NCBI GenBank assembly: GCA_002470515.1
Contig: DKML01000020.1
Location: forward strand, 62,001 to 126,000
Direction of reading: 5' to 3'
DNA from: Proteobacteria bacterium UBA7415
GTDB lineage: Bacteria > Pseudomonadota > Gammaproteobacteria > Arenicellales > Arenicellaceae
Length of the DNA: 64,000 nt
The position numbers and the translations under genes are program-made. The stretch's first letter is position 1, and every line of letters begins with the position of its first letter. Below the pieces are notes generated by a model. That model saw only the letters and a program-made list of their open reading frames with translations. It did not search any database and was not told the origin of the DNA. Shown piece after piece: positions 22,315-31,818 of this stretch.

Positions 22315-23474
22315 TGGAGCTTGTCGGCAAATGGTTTGAGAGCGGTCGCGCTGAATCTTGCGAGGCTACTCTAATTGCTAACGGTGGAGAGTATCGTGTC
22401 GTTACTATCCATGGTAACGCGTCTGACGGTCTTCTAGCGGAAGTTTTAGTGAGTGATAGGCTGGGAAACCTCGAGCGCAAGCTAGAGCTACCAGACGGTT
22501 CACTTTTTGCCACCAATGACAATGACGGTGTTGACGATATTTTCACAGGCGTCGGTCGCGATACGCAGTTGATCCATAAGATTGAGTCTAATTGGAGATG
22601 GGTAGCTGTTGCATTGATACTAACGATAGCCACTACGTTCGCGTTTTTTCGTTGGGGTTTGCCATTGATCACGCATAGCGTTGCACAGGCTCTGCCGCAT
22701 AAAACGGGAGAGCTTATCGGTGAAAATACGTTGGGGTTTTTAGACGATCTTTTCTTCGAACCCAGTCAATTAGAACAGGCAAGGCAAGATGAAATTCGCG
22801 AGCACTTTAACGTCAACCTGGTTCCGACTCATCAAGTAGACAAGGATATTTCGTACACGCTTCATTTTCGCGCTTGGGGCGAAGGAGATGACGCCATTCC
22901 AAATGCCTTGGCGTTGCCATCGGGCGACATTATTTTGACTGATAAGTTTGTGCAACTCACAGTTAATCAAGATGAGGTTGATTCGGTGTTGTTGCATGAA
23001 ATGGGACACGTCGAACACCGTCACACTCTTGAAATGGTGACACAGTCAACTTTTATGGCGGTCATACTGGCCGTGTTTTCAGGTGACGTAACAGGGGCCG
23101 GAGATATGGGTATTGGTTTGGGGTCGCTCTTGGTTACAACTGGCTACTCAAGAAACTTTGAAAGTGAGGCTGATGAGTTTGCGTTTGAGCACATGCTTAA
23201 AGCCGGTATCGATCCTTCAGCTTTCGCCACTATCATGGATAAGATGATGCGATTTAGCCAAGATGCAGATATAGATGAAAACGCATACGCGGACGCGATC
23301 TCAATAGCTGACGAGAGTTCCGAGCTACCTAATACGACTAAAGATGACAGCTGGGCCGACTATTTGTCAACGCACCCGAATACCCAACAAAGAATTTTGC
23401 GTGCTCAACGATATGCCGTCTGTTTTAGAGAGGGAATCTCAGACTGCGTATCGGGAAGGCGCGAAGTAGACTGA
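22314..23474 (+). CDS. Membrane-anchored M48 family metallopeptidase
   Basis: Zinc peptidase of the M48 (HtpX/Ste24/BepA-like) superfamily. The start is GTG 22314, overlapping the DUF898 stop. Residues 1-95 are a soluble N-terminal region unlike the peptidase; a membrane span lies at about 98-120 (WVAVALILTIATTFAFF); the catalytic domain follows with HEMGH (H228, E229, H232) and the third zinc ligand in ESEADEFAFEHM near residue 283. The C-terminal part contains STHPNTQQR, common in this clade. Coupling to a DUF898 protein suggests joint membrane work, but the substrate is unknown. Confidence 0.88.
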   Translation: MELVGKWFESGRAESCEATLIANGGEYRVVTIHGNASDGLLAEVLVSDRLGNLERKLELPDGSLFATNDNDGVDDIFTGVGRDTQLIHKIESNWRWVAVALILTIATTFAFFRWGLPLITHSVAQALPHKTGELIGENTLGFLDDLFFEPSQLEQARQDEIREHFNVNLVPTHQVDKDISYTLHFRAWGEGDDAIPNALALPSGDIILTDKFVQLTVNQDEVDSVLLHEMGHVEHRHTLEMVTQSTFMAVILAVFSGDVTGAGDMGIGLGSLLVTTGYSRNFESEADEFAFEHMLKAGIDPSAFATIMDKMMRFSQDADIDENAYADAISIADESSELPNTTKDDSWADYLSTHPNTQQRILRAQRYAVCFREGISDCVSGRREVD

Positions 23475-23494
23475 CACGAATTGTGAGTAGCGGT

Positions 23495-23522
23495 TTTACG
23501 TCAAGCTATTTACGTCAAGCTA
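23495..23522. repeat. 14-bp tandem duplication
   Basis: TTTACGTCAAGCTA occurs twice in direct succession (23495-23508 and 23509-23522), 21 bases after the M48 peptidase stop and just before the shared terminator. Confidence 0.85.
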
Positions 23523-23541
23523 TAGTCTCTTCGTCATGCAT

Positions 23542-23587
23542 AAAAAAGCGACCCTCTAGTCCATGTGTTCTAGGGATCGCTTTTTTT
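23542..23587. terminator. Bidirectional terminator between M48 peptidase and lpdA
   Basis: AAAAAAGCGA on the left pairs with TCGCTTTTTT on the right, extended inward by CCCT/AGGG, with a loop around ATGTG. The A run and T run on either side make it usable by both the plus-strand cassette and the minus-strand lpdA transcript. Confidence 0.85.
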
Positions 23588-23676
23588 AGGTTTCGTGCTT
23601 CGCTTAAAACGATTCGATCAAGAATTCTGTTGCAGTATTAAAGATCGGCTTTAAAGCCTTGGTCATTTTGATGTTG

Positions 23677-25104
23677 TTAATTAACCTTATGTAGAGCCCG
23701 GCCTGTAACAGCCAGTGCTGCTTCATGCATAGCTTCAGACAGGGTGGGGTGTGCGTGCACAGTCCGAGCAATGTCTTCGCTTGATGCCGAATATTCTAGA
23801 GCCAGTACTGCCTCTGAAATTAGTTCCGATGCACTTGGGCCTAAGATATGTATGCCCAAGATACGGTCAGTTTTCGCGTCTGCCACTATCTTTATACGGC
23901 CGCCTTTTTCGTTCATAGCTAAAGCACGACCATTGGCCGCAAATGGGAAGAACCCTGCGTTTACTTCAAAGCCAGCGGCCTTTGCTTCGTCTTCGTTCAT
24001 GCCGACCCATGCAATTTCAGGATGTGTGTAAATAACCCAAGGGATATTGCCGTGATTGAGTTGCGGTTTTTGTCCGGCAATTATCTCGGCTACGGCTACG
24101 CCTTCTTCAGAACCTTTGTGTGCCAACATTGGACCTTTTACAGCATCACCGATGGCGTAAACGCCAGGAATGTTGGTTTCAAAGGATTCGTTAATATCGA
24201 TACGGCCACGTTCGTCTAGTTTTAGACCTGCACTATCGTCCGCAATATTGGCTGTATTGGGCTTGCGGCCCACTGCAACAATTAGCTTGTCGAACGTTTC
24301 GGTTATCTCTTCCTCTTTTAGTGTGTACGTTACTTGTACCGTCTTCTTAGTCGTTTTAGACGCAGTTACCATAGCTCCCAGTTTGATGTCTAATCCCTGG
24401 TCTTTAGTAAAAGTTCTAAACACCTCACGCGACAATTGCTTGTCGACCGGCGGCAAAAATGTGTCAATGGCCTCTAAAACAGTCACTTTAGACCCTAGAC
24501 GATTCCATACGCTTCCAAGTTCTAAGCCAATTACGCCAGCACCAATAACGCCTAACCGTTTCGGTACAGTCTCAAAATTAAGAGCCCCTGCGTTATCAAC
24601 AATAAGATCGCCGTCAATTCTAGCTACGGGGATGTCGATGGGCAGAGAGCCTACCGCAAGAATCACATTCTTAGCCGATAAGGTTTCGGTAACTTTACCG
24701 TCACGACTCACTTCAACGGTTTTGTTGGCTAGCAGTTTCCCCCGTCCGTGCGACATAGTGATTTTGTTCGCCTTCATTAATCCAGCGATACCCTGAGTCA
24801 GGTTAGTGACAACCTGATCCTTGCGCGCCAGCATTTTCTTAATGTCAACGCTCACTTTACCCGTGCTAATGCCATGATCTGCAAGGTCGTGTTGAGTTTG
24901 TGCAAAACGTTCAGAAGAGTCGAGTAGGGCTTTGGATGGTATACAACCGACGTTTAAACACGTGCCACCCAACGAAGGTTTGCCATCTGCGTTAGACCAA
25001 TCATCTACACATGCGGTTTTAAACCCCAATTGTGCGCATCGGATTGCTGCAACATAGCCAGCTGGTCCTGCGCCCACTATAACGACGTCAAATTGTTCTG
25101 CCAT
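23677..25104 (-). CDS. lpdA: Dihydrolipoamide dehydrogenase (E3)
   Basis: FAD enzyme that reoxidises dihydrolipoamide with NAD+ in the 2-oxoglutarate dehydrogenase complex. The 475-residue product has the N-terminal GAGPAGY FAD loop at 11-17, the redox-active pair C49/C54 in GGTCLNVGCIPSK, an NAD-binding GAGVIGLELG near 188, and the C-terminal dimer-interface catalytic pair H452/E457. It is last in sucA-sucB-lpdA. A small perfect hairpin separates it from sucB, and it ends at a bidirectional terminator. Confidence 0.97.
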   Translation of the reverse strand: MAEQFDVVIVGAGPAGYVAAIRCAQLGFKTACVDDWSNADGKPSLGGTCLNVGCIPSKALLDSSERFAQTQHDLADHGISTGKVSVDIKKMLARKDQVVTNLTQGIAGLMKANKITMSHGRGKLLANKTVEVSRDGKVTETLSAKNVILAVGSLPIDIPVARIDGDLIVDNAGALNFETVPKRLGVIGAGVIGLELGSVWNRLGSKVTVLEAIDTFLPPVDKQLSREVFRTFTKDQGLDIKLGAMVTASKTTKKTVQVTYTLKEEEITETFDKLIVAVGRKPNTANIADDSAGLKLDERGRIDINESFETNIPGVYAIGDAVKGPMLAHKGSEEGVAVAEIIAGQKPQLNHGNIPWVIYTHPEIAWVGMNEDEAKAAGFEVNAGFFPFAANGRALAMNEKGGRIKIVADAKTDRILGIHILGPSASELISEAVLALEYSASSEDIARTVHAHPTLSEAMHEAALAVTGRALHKVN

Positions 25105-25131
25105 GATCTCTTTTATAAAGTCTGTGTTGGC

Positions 25132-25154
25132 GAGAGAGCCTAATTAGCTCTCTC
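25132..25154 (-). promoter_or_regulatory. Intergenic hairpin between sucB and lpdA
   Basis: GAGAGAGC (25132-25139) and GCTCTCTC (25147-25154) form a perfect 8-bp stem with a seven-base loop. No U tract follows on the minus strand, so a transcript-stabilising or differential-expression hairpin is more likely than a terminator. Confidence 0.5.
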
Positions 25155-25203
25155 TGATTAATTAATCTCTTGAACTTATGTGTTTGTTTCGTAAAGCTTG
25201 CGT

Positions 25204-26415
25204 TTAAAGCTCTAGCAATAGTCGCGCTGGATCTTCAAGACATTCTTTGATGGTGCGCAAGAAAAGAACGGATTGTTTGCCATCAATAATGCGGTGATCA
25301 TAGGTAAGAGCTAGATACATCATTGGACGTATTACTACCTCACCATTAATCGCAACAGGACGCTCCTCAATGCGGTGCATCCCGAGAATGGCGCTTTGCG
25401 GTGGATTAACTATAGGTGTCGATAGCATCGACCCGAACACACCGCCGTTGGAAATAGTAAACGTTCCGCCGGTTAGGTCATCCATCGTCAATTTGCCGTC
25501 TTTGGCTTTTTGGCCATACTCACTGATGGTTTGTTCAACGCCAGCGAAGCTCATTTGATCTACATCACGAAGAACGGGGACTACTAAGCCTCGTGGCGAA
25601 CTTGCCGCAATGCCGATATCATAAAAGTCGTGGTAAACAATGTCGTTGCCATCAATAGAGCCGTTTACTGCAGGGAAGCGTTTGAGAGCTTCGATCGCGG
25701 CTTTTACGAAGAACGACATAAAGCCCAAACGCGTACCGTGTGTTTTTTCGAACTGTTCTTTGTATTGATTGCGAATATCAATAACCGCCTTCAGATCTAC
25801 ATCGTTGAAGGTGGTTAACATTGCTTGAGTGTCTTGTGCTTCCTTCAGACGACGCGCGATGGTTGAACGCAGGCGAGACATAGGCTCGCGACGCTCTTCG
25901 CGTGAACCAGGTGCCGGTTTAGCGGCAGGCGCAGGAGTAGGGCTGCTTGCTTGTGCTGTAGGTGTGGACGGTGCAGCGGCAATTGCGTTGACCACGTCCT
26001 CTTTAAGTAAGCGTCCATTTTTTCCTGAGCCGGAAATAGTCGCTGGATCAATATCGTTTTCGGCGACTAGCTTCTTAACGGCGGGGCTTAGCTTTTCAGC
26101 ATCGCTATTGTCAGCGCTTGCTTGTGTATCTGGTGTCGCAGGTGCTTCAGCGGCCGCTGCAGGTGCTGCTTTTGCTGCGCCTTCTTCGATAATGGCCAAA
26201 ATTTCTTGCTCACCAACAGTAGCGCCTTCTTCAAAACGAATTTCTTTGATAACGCCGTTTACCATACTCGGTACTTCAAGTACGACTTTCTCGGTTTCGA
26301 TATCTACAATATTTTCGTCAATGCTGACGGAATCTCCGACTTTTTTGTGCCATGCAGCAACCGTGGCTTCAGATACGGATTCAGGCAAAATGGGCACTTT
26401 AACTTCGACGGTCAT
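25204..26415 (-). CDS. sucB: Dihydrolipoyllysine succinyltransferase (E2 of 2-oxoglutarate dehydrogenase)
   Basis: Core of the 2-oxoglutarate dehydrogenase complex, transferring the succinyl group from lipoate to CoA. One lipoyl domain occupies residues 1-76 with the lipoylated K43 in ETEKVVLEV; an Ala/Pro linker follows; the E1/E3-binding domain is at about 108-145 ([11 protein letters not shown]...[11 protein letters not shown]); a second Ala/Pro linker leads to the catalytic domain ending with [10 protein letters not shown] near 374. The 403-residue length matches E. coli SucB (405). AAGGAG precedes the ATG. Confidence 0.97.
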   Translation of the reverse strand: MTVEVKVPILPESVSEATVAAWHKKVGDSVSIDENIVDIETEKVVLEVPSMVNGVIKEIRFEEGATVGEQEILAIIEEGAAKAAPAAAAEAPATPDTQASADNSDAEKLSPAVKKLVAENDIDPATISGSGKNGRLLKEDVVNAIAAAPSTPTAQASSPTPAPAAKPAPGSREERREPMSRLRSTIARRLKEAQDTQAMLTTFNDVDLKAVIDIRNQYKEQFEKTHGTRLGFMSFFVKAAIEALKRFPAVNGSIDGNDIVYHDFYDIGIAASSPRGLVVPVLRDVDQMSFAGVEQTISEYGQKAKDGKLTMDDLTGGTFTISNGGVFGSMLSTPIVNPPQSAILGMHRIEERPVAINGEVVIRPMMYLALTYDHRIIDGKQSVLFLRTIKECLEDPARLLLEL

Positions 26416-26572
26416 TATGAGCTCCTTTGTTTTTTGAGCAGTTAATACGGCTATTTGGTTTGAGTCGCTGCTAAGGTTTTATATATAACCTTTATTTAAA
26501 ACAACAACATACAATTCATAGTACATTAATATTCTTTTAAAAATCGTAGTGGCCTTGTAGTAGCAAAACTAG

Positions 26573-29383
26573 TTAGTCCATCGATTCTACTTTATCGGTT
26601 TCTAGTTCGCACAGAACAGATAGCGCATCATTTATAAGTTTAGCTTGCTGGTCTCTGTGAGTAGACAAGTACCCGGCAGCCGGAGACGCAGAGGCATCGC
26701 GTCCTGCGTAATACAACGTATGCTGGTCTTCGATACAGGCTTTAAAGTGATGCAGTATTTGATACCAAGCGCCCTGATTTTTAGGCTCCTCTTGACACCA
26801 TACTACCTCAGTAGCATTCGGGTATTTGTTGAGTTGCTTAACTACTTCTTCGCGAGGGAAAGGGTAGAGCTGTTCTACTCGAACAATAGCAACATCGTTT
26901 TGTTTGCTCTCACGACGCTGCTCCAAAATATCAAAATACACTTTACCGGTGCAATAAATGATTCGTTTGACATTTTTATTGGTCAATTTATCAATTTCAG
27001 GAATTACAGTTTGAAACGACCCGCTGTGTAAATCCTCGAGCGAAGAGGTCGATAACTTATGTCGCAATAGACTCTTTGGTGTCATTACAATCAAAGGCTT
27101 ACGATAAGGTCGTAACATTTGACGTCGAATCATGTGAAACATTTGCGCGGGCGTACTGGGCGAACACACTTGCATATTATGCTGCGCACAAAGCTGTAGA
27201 AAACGTTCTAAGCGAGCTGAGGAATGTTCAGGGCCTTGTCCTTCATAGCCATGTGGAAGAAACATGGTAAGGCCACTTAAACGGCCCCATTTAGCTTCGC
27301 CGCTGCTTATAAATTGATCAATTACCACTTGGGCGCCATTGGCGAAATCGCCAAACTGCGCTTCCCAAATAACCATGGTTTTTGGGTCTGAGCATGCATA
27401 ACCATACTCAAATGCCAGCACGGCTTCTTCAGACAAGAGCGAGTTAATAACATTAAACTCGGGTTGCTTGTCTTTAATGTGCTGTAAGGGAATGTGGACG
27501 CGCTTGCTGTTAGTGTCGTGTAAGGTTGCATGGCGGTGGAAGAACGTACCGCGGCCGCTGTCTTGACCGGATAAACGAATTCCGAAATTTTCATCCAACA
27601 GCGTTGCATAAGCAAGGTTTTCAGCCATACCCCAATCCAAGACAAGTTCACCGTCTTTCATGCTGCGGCGAGACTTCATGATGGCGGCAGCACGAGCATG
27701 GAGCTTAAAGTCATCTGGAACAGCTAACAAGCGCTCAGCTAAGTAATCTAAACGTTTGGCGTTAAAGCTTGTTTTGGTCTTGTGGTCCCAGTGAATGTTA
27801 AAATAAGGCGACCAATCAACAGTGTGGTCCCCTTGTTGGGCTTCAACAAACTCAGCAACCATCCGCTGACCTGCTTCTAAAGATGCGCGATATTTGGCAA
27901 CTAGATTGGTTTCGTCTTCTTCAGTAATAACGCCTTCGTCGATCAATCTTTGCGCGTAGATTCGACGAGTCGTGGGTAAGGCCTTAATCGTTTTGTACAT
28001 CATGGGTTGTGTCACCGATGGCTCATCTGACTCGTTGTGTCCATGTCTGCGGTAGCAGATTAGGTCAATGACAACATCCTTGTGAAACTCTTCTCTAAAC
28101 TTCATCGCAAGTTCAGCCGCAAATACTACGGCTTCAGGATCATCACCATTTACATGGAAGATCGGCGCTCCCACCATCTTTGCGATTTCGGTGCAATATG
28201 GAGTAGAGCGGGAGTCACGAGGATGACTAGTTGTAAAGCCAACCTGGTTGTTAATAACAATATGTACTGTACCGCCGGTTTGATATCCGCGGCAGCCTGA
28301 CATTTGGAATGTCTCCATAACAACGCCTTGGCCAGCAAAAGCCGCGTCGCCGTGGATTGATATGGGTAATACAGTTTTACCTAGATCGTCATCGCGGCGT
28401 TCTTGGCGAGCGCGCACCGAGCCCACAGCAACAGGGCTCACAATTTCTAAGTGTGACGGATTAAAGGCTAGCGAAAGATGCACTGGGCCTTGCGATGTTT
28501 GAATGTCGGAAGAAAAGCCTTGATGGTATTTAACATCGCCGCTTGCCGCATTTTCGTTCTTATCGTATTTGCCTTCGAATTCTGAAAACAAATTCTCGGG
28601 AGATTTACCCAGAGTATTGACTAATACGTTTAGTCTGCCTCGGTGGGCCATGCCAATAACGAATTCCTTAACACCTGATGCTCCACCTTGTTGAATGATC
28701 TGGTCGAGCATGGGTATTAAGCTCTCGCCGCCTTCCAATGAAAAGCGCTTTTGGCCAACGTATTTGGTGTGCAGGTAACGCTCCATGCCTTCGGACGCGG
28801 TTAGACGGTCGAAGATATGTTTTTTACGGTCTGACGTGAAGTGAGAGTAGCCGAGCGGTTGTTCTAGCTGCGTACGCAACCAACGACGTTGCTGCGCACT
28901 CGCCATGTGGCCGTATTCGTAAGCAATTGAACCACAATAGTTTTGTTCCAAGATAGCGACAATGTCACGTAACGGCAGGCGCTCAGGGGCTCGTAATGGG
29001 CCCGTGTCAAAAATGGTATCTAAATCAGCATCTGATAAGCCGTGGTAGCCGAGCTCCAATTCACTCGCATCCTGAACTTCCATCTCACCGATAGGATCAA
29101 TTTTGGCTCGTTTATGCCCCATTGCCCGATAGGTGCTGATGAGTCTAGAAACAGCGCCTTGTTTGGTTGCTGCAATCGCGTCTAAAGCTTGAGAGCCGCT
29201 TGCGCCAATGCTTGAACCCTGAGGGGTAGGCAATAGTGCGCTATTGCTAAGCTGGCTAAAGTAACTGCGCCATTCTGCGGTAACTGAGTTTGGGTCAGTT
29301 TGATATTGCTCAAATATTGCTTCTAGGAACGCAATGTTTTGACCATTGAGTGGGCTTAATGGATCCGAAGAATGTGAAGACAT
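26573..29383 (-). CDS. sucA: 2-oxoglutarate dehydrogenase E1
   Basis: Thiamine-diphosphate enzyme that decarboxylates 2-oxoglutarate and loads succinyl onto the E2 lipoate. The 936-residue product (E. coli 933) begins with the short E2-binding segment (LSPLNGQNIAFLEAIFEQY). It contains GMAHRGRLNVL near residue 245, the ThDP-binding region with GDAAFAGQG near 345, and RRHGHNESDEPS near 440. The C-terminal transketolase-like half includes LPHGYEGQGPEHSSAR. gltA lies upstream on the same strand, sucB downstream. succinyl-CoA synthetase and succinate dehydrogenase genes are not adjacent. Confidence 0.98.
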   Translation of the reverse strand: MSSHSSDPLSPLNGQNIAFLEAIFEQYQTDPNSVTAEWRSYFSQLSNSALLPTPQGSSIGASGSQALDAIAATKQGAVSRLISTYRAMGHKRAKIDPIGEMEVQDASELELGYHGLSDADLDTIFDTGPLRAPERLPLRDIVAILEQNYCGSIAYEYGHMASAQQRRWLRTQLEQPLGYSHFTSDRKKHIFDRLTASEGMERYLHTKYVGQKRFSLEGGESLIPMLDQIIQQGGASGVKEFVIGMAHRGRLNVLVNTLGKSPENLFSEFEGKYDKNENAASGDVKYHQGFSSDIQTSQGPVHLSLAFNPSHLEIVSPVAVGSVRARQERRDDDLGKTVLPISIHGDAAFAGQGVVMETFQMSGCRGYQTGGTVHIVINNQVGFTTSHPRDSRSTPYCTEIAKMVGAPIFHVNGDDPEAVVFAAELAMKFREEFHKDVVIDLICYRRHGHNESDEPSVTQPMMYKTIKALPTTRRIYAQRLIDEGVITEEDETNLVAKYRASLEAGQRMVAEFVEAQQGDHTVDWSPYFNIHWDHKTKTSFNAKRLDYLAERLLAVPDDFKLHARAAAIMKSRRSMKDGELVLDWGMAENLAYATLLDENFGIRLSGQDSGRGTFFHRHATLHDTNSKRVHIPLQHIKDKQPEFNVINSLLSEEAVLAFEYGYACSDPKTMVIWEAQFGDFANGAQVVIDQFISSGEAKWGRLSGLTMFLPHGYEGQGPEHSSARLERFLQLCAQHNMQVCSPSTPAQMFHMIRRQMLRPYRKPLIVMTPKSLLRHKLSTSSLEDLHSGSFQTVIPEIDKLTNKNVKRIIYCTGKVYFDILEQRRESKQNDVAIVRVEQLYPFPREEVVKQLNKYPNATEVVWCQEEPKNQGAWYQILHHFKACIEDQHTLYYAGRDASASPAAGYLSTHRDQQAKLINDALSVLCELETDKVESMD

Positions 29384-29487
29384 AGTTTAATTTCTACCGC
29401 GCTTTCGTTGATTTGGAAGAACTAGTTCCGAATAGGGATTATCAGTCAATCTGTGTAGATAATCTACTAGCCATAGGTCGTTAACAC

Positions 29488-29510
29488 GGCGACACACACT
29501 ACGTGTCGCC
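29488..29510 (-). promoter_or_regulatory. GC-rich hairpin between gltA and sucA
   Basis: GGCGACAC (29488-29495) and GTGTCGCC (29503-29510) form a perfect 8-bp stem with a seven-base loop, just after the gltA stop on the minus strand. No U run follows, so it is not a convincing terminator; it may partly attenuate or protect the gltA transcript. Confidence 0.55.
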
Positions 29511-29531
29511 ACCATTGAACTGGAGTCTGGT

Positions 29532-30815
29532 TTAAGCTCGATAATCAGCCGGTACTTGACGCTCACCCATACCTTGATAGTTTTGCCGTGGTCGCGTGAT
29601 CCTGAATTCTGGATCTTCCATTAATTCCATCCATTGCGCTAGCCAGCCCGCCGTACGAGGTATGGCGAAAAGGACCGTAAATGCTTCCATTGGAAAGCCC
29701 ATCGCTTCGTAAATTAAGCCGGAGTAAAAATCTACGTTTGGATACAGCTTACGTTCTACAAAGTACTCGTCTTCAAGGGCGATCCGCTCGAGCTCCATTG
29801 CGACGTCAATCAAGTGATTACGCCCCGTTACTTCAAATACTTCGTTAGCAATTTCCTTAACAATACGCGCGCGAGGATCGTAATTCTTATAGACGCGATG
29901 GCCAAAGCCCATCAAACGCTGTTCTCCGTCCTTACATTGAGCAACGTAGGCGGCCACTTTATCTTTAGTGCCAATCTCTTTCAGCATGGTCAACACAGCT
30001 TCGTTAGCGCCGCCATGAGACGGTCCATAAAGAGCAGCCGACGCGCCTGCTACAGCAACAAATGGGTCTGCCTTAGAGCTTGCGATGTTGCGCATTGCGC
30101 TTGTGCTGCAGTTTTGCTCGTGATCGGCATGTAAGATAAAAAGAATGTCTAATGCGCGTTCTAGGGCTGGGTGAGCTTGGTAACGAGGCTCGACCATACG
30201 GTACATCATATTCAAGAAGTTGCCTGTATAGCTCAACTCGTTGTCAGGGTAAATGTAAGGAAGGCCGCGGCTGTTGCGGTATGCGTACGATGCAATGGTT
30301 GGCGTTTTACCGATTAAGCGACACGCTTGTAGCATGCGGGTTTCTTTATCTTCAACCATTTTGGCATCAGGATAGAACGTCGACAGAGCCGCTACGGTAG
30401 AAATAAACACACCCATTGGGTGCGCGTCGTAATTAAAACCACCCATTAATCGTTTAGTTTTTTCGTGCAGCATGGTGTGATGGGTGATACGACTCTCCCA
30501 CGCTTTTGACTCTACTGGGTTTGGCAATTCGCCATTAAAGAGTAAGTAAACAACATCTAGAAACGTGCTGCGCTCTGCTAGCTGTTCGATGGGGTAGCCG
30601 CGATATCGAAGTATACCTTTGCCGCCGTCTAAATCGGTTATTCGGCTAGTGCAGTTGGCCGTATTTACGAATCCAGGGTCATAGCTCATCATGCCAAAAT
30701 CACCCTCGTTGACTTTAATCTGACGAAGTTGCGATGCAGTGATGTTGCCATCAACGATCTCGATTTCGTATTCTTTCCCAGTTCTATTGTCTTTTACGGA
30801 TAAGGTATCGGTCAT
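29532..30815 (-). CDS. gltA: Citrate synthase
   Basis: Condenses oxaloacetate and acetyl-CoA to start the TCA cycle. The 427-residue protein is of the larger hexameric, NADH-sensitive proteobacterial type. It has the N-terminal beta domain (SYDPGFVNTANCTS near 44-57), the HADHEQNCST active-site region near 233, GFGHRVYKNYDPRA near 303, and the catalytic aspartate region NVDFYSG near 360. It lies directly upstream of sucA with a hairpin between, and no sdhCDAB operon is next to it. Confidence 0.97.
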   Translation of the reverse strand: MTDTLSVKDNRTGKEYEIEIVDGNITASQLRQIKVNEGDFGMMSYDPGFVNTANCTSRITDLDGGKGILRYRGYPIEQLAERSTFLDVVYLLFNGELPNPVESKAWESRITHHTMLHEKTKRLMGGFNYDAHPMGVFISTVAALSTFYPDAKMVEDKETRMLQACRLIGKTPTIASYAYRNSRGLPYIYPDNELSYTGNFLNMMYRMVEPRYQAHPALERALDILFILHADHEQNCSTSAMRNIASSKADPFVAVAGASAALYGPSHGGANEAVLTMLKEIGTKDKVAAYVAQCKDGEQRLMGFGHRVYKNYDPRARIVKEIANEVFEVTGRNHLIDVAMELERIALEDEYFVERKLYPNVDFYSGLIYEAMGFPMEAFTVLFAIPRTAGWLAQWMELMEDPEFRITRPRQNYQGMGERQVPADYRA

Positions 30816-31233
30816 GATTCTGTCTTCTTCGGTTAATAGTTTCAGATTTTTATCGTTTTTGTTATTGGTTATTAGTGTGCACTAGCCAATCTGTGTCAGC
30901 CGCGGTAAGTCAAAACGACTCGTTGCGTTAGTTCTGAATCAGTATTTTAAGACCATTGCAGCGTTCTAGTTCATCTTTGAGGCTAAATGCTCAAAATTAA
31001 AGCGGAGCCGAACAATAACTAATCGATGATAACAAAGCTACGTAGATGAAATGACAAGCATTTCCAATTTACGCAAATATCTAGGATTCGGCAGCCTGAT
31101 TCGAGGGTTATCTTGGGTACAAATCAAGAAGCCCAGCGGTTTCTCGCAGACAAAACCCTAGGGTCTACTGAATTTAGAGCGTAATCGGTTCTTTCCACTT
31201 GGCTCGAATAGCGCACTTTTAGGTCAAATAATC
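30816..31233. other. 418-base gap upstream of gltA
   Basis: No gene is supported. The gltA promoter must lie here. The only notable element is the palindrome-containing decamer AACCCTAGGG at 31154-31163, which recurs at 47698 and 57541. The dut terminus borders the other end and no clear terminator was seen. Confidence 0.5.
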
Positions 31234-31689
31234 TTACCGAACGCCTGTGTGACCAAAACCGCCATCGGCACGTTCACTTTCTGCAAATTCATCGACTAGG
31301 TCAAATTTCATCTGAATAACGGGCACAAACACCATTTGTGCAATGCGGTCGCCAGACTCTACCGTAAACGCCTTATCGCCACGATTCCACAGCGATACCA
31401 TAAGAGGGCCTTGATAGTCTGAGTCAATTAATCCCGTTAGGTTACCCAATACGATGCCATGCTTATGGCCTAAGCCGGACCTTGGTAGCAACATTGCAGC
31501 CACAGCAGGGTCGCCGATGTAAACCGATAGTCCGGTCGGAATCAAATGGGTCTCTCCCGGAGCAAGAATCAATGAATCTTTAATGCATGCGCGCAAATCA
31601 ATGCCCGCAGAGCCCGACGTGGCATAGGCGGGTAGATCAAACTGGGCGTGGAAGTCTTTGTCTAAAATCTTAAGTTGTACAGATTGCAT
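31234..31689 (-). CDS. dut: dUTP diphosphatase
   Basis: Hydrolyses dUTP to dUMP and pyrophosphate, keeping uracil out of DNA and feeding thymidylate synthesis. The 151-residue trimer-type protein has all five motifs: GSAGIDLRA near 26, PRSGLG near 69, [13 protein letters not shown] near 82, GDRIAQMVF near 110, and the C-terminal ADGGFGHTG. It lies downstream of coaBC on the same strand, the common gammaproteobacterial arrangement. Confidence 0.97.
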   Translation of the reverse strand: MQSVQLKILDKDFHAQFDLPAYATSGSAGIDLRACIKDSLILAPGETHLIPTGLSVYIGDPAVAAMLLPRSGLGHKHGIVLGNLTGLIDSDYQGPLMVSLWNRGDKAFTVESGDRIAQMVFVPVIQMKFDLVDEFAESERADGGFGHTGVR

Positions 31690-31818
31690 AGTGTGCCTGA
31701 TGCGTTTTTAGTTAACGGTTATATTTAAGTGATTTGTGCTGACTTGCATTTACCCTAGCTTGGGCTCAATAGGTTTAAGTTCGAAATCGCTGGCTGGGCC
31801 TTTAAAAATTTTGTTGTG

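Noticed and set aside
24170..24796. 208-residue open frame on the plus strand opposite lpdA
   Set aside because: The minus-strand gene is unmistakable lpdA with all catalytic residues; the opposite frame has no recognisable domain or ribosome site.
25829..26437. 202-residue open frame on the plus strand opposite sucB
   Set aside because: It mirrors the Ala/Pro-rich linkers and lipoyl domain of sucB; its composition is repetitive Ala/Ser and no family motif appears.
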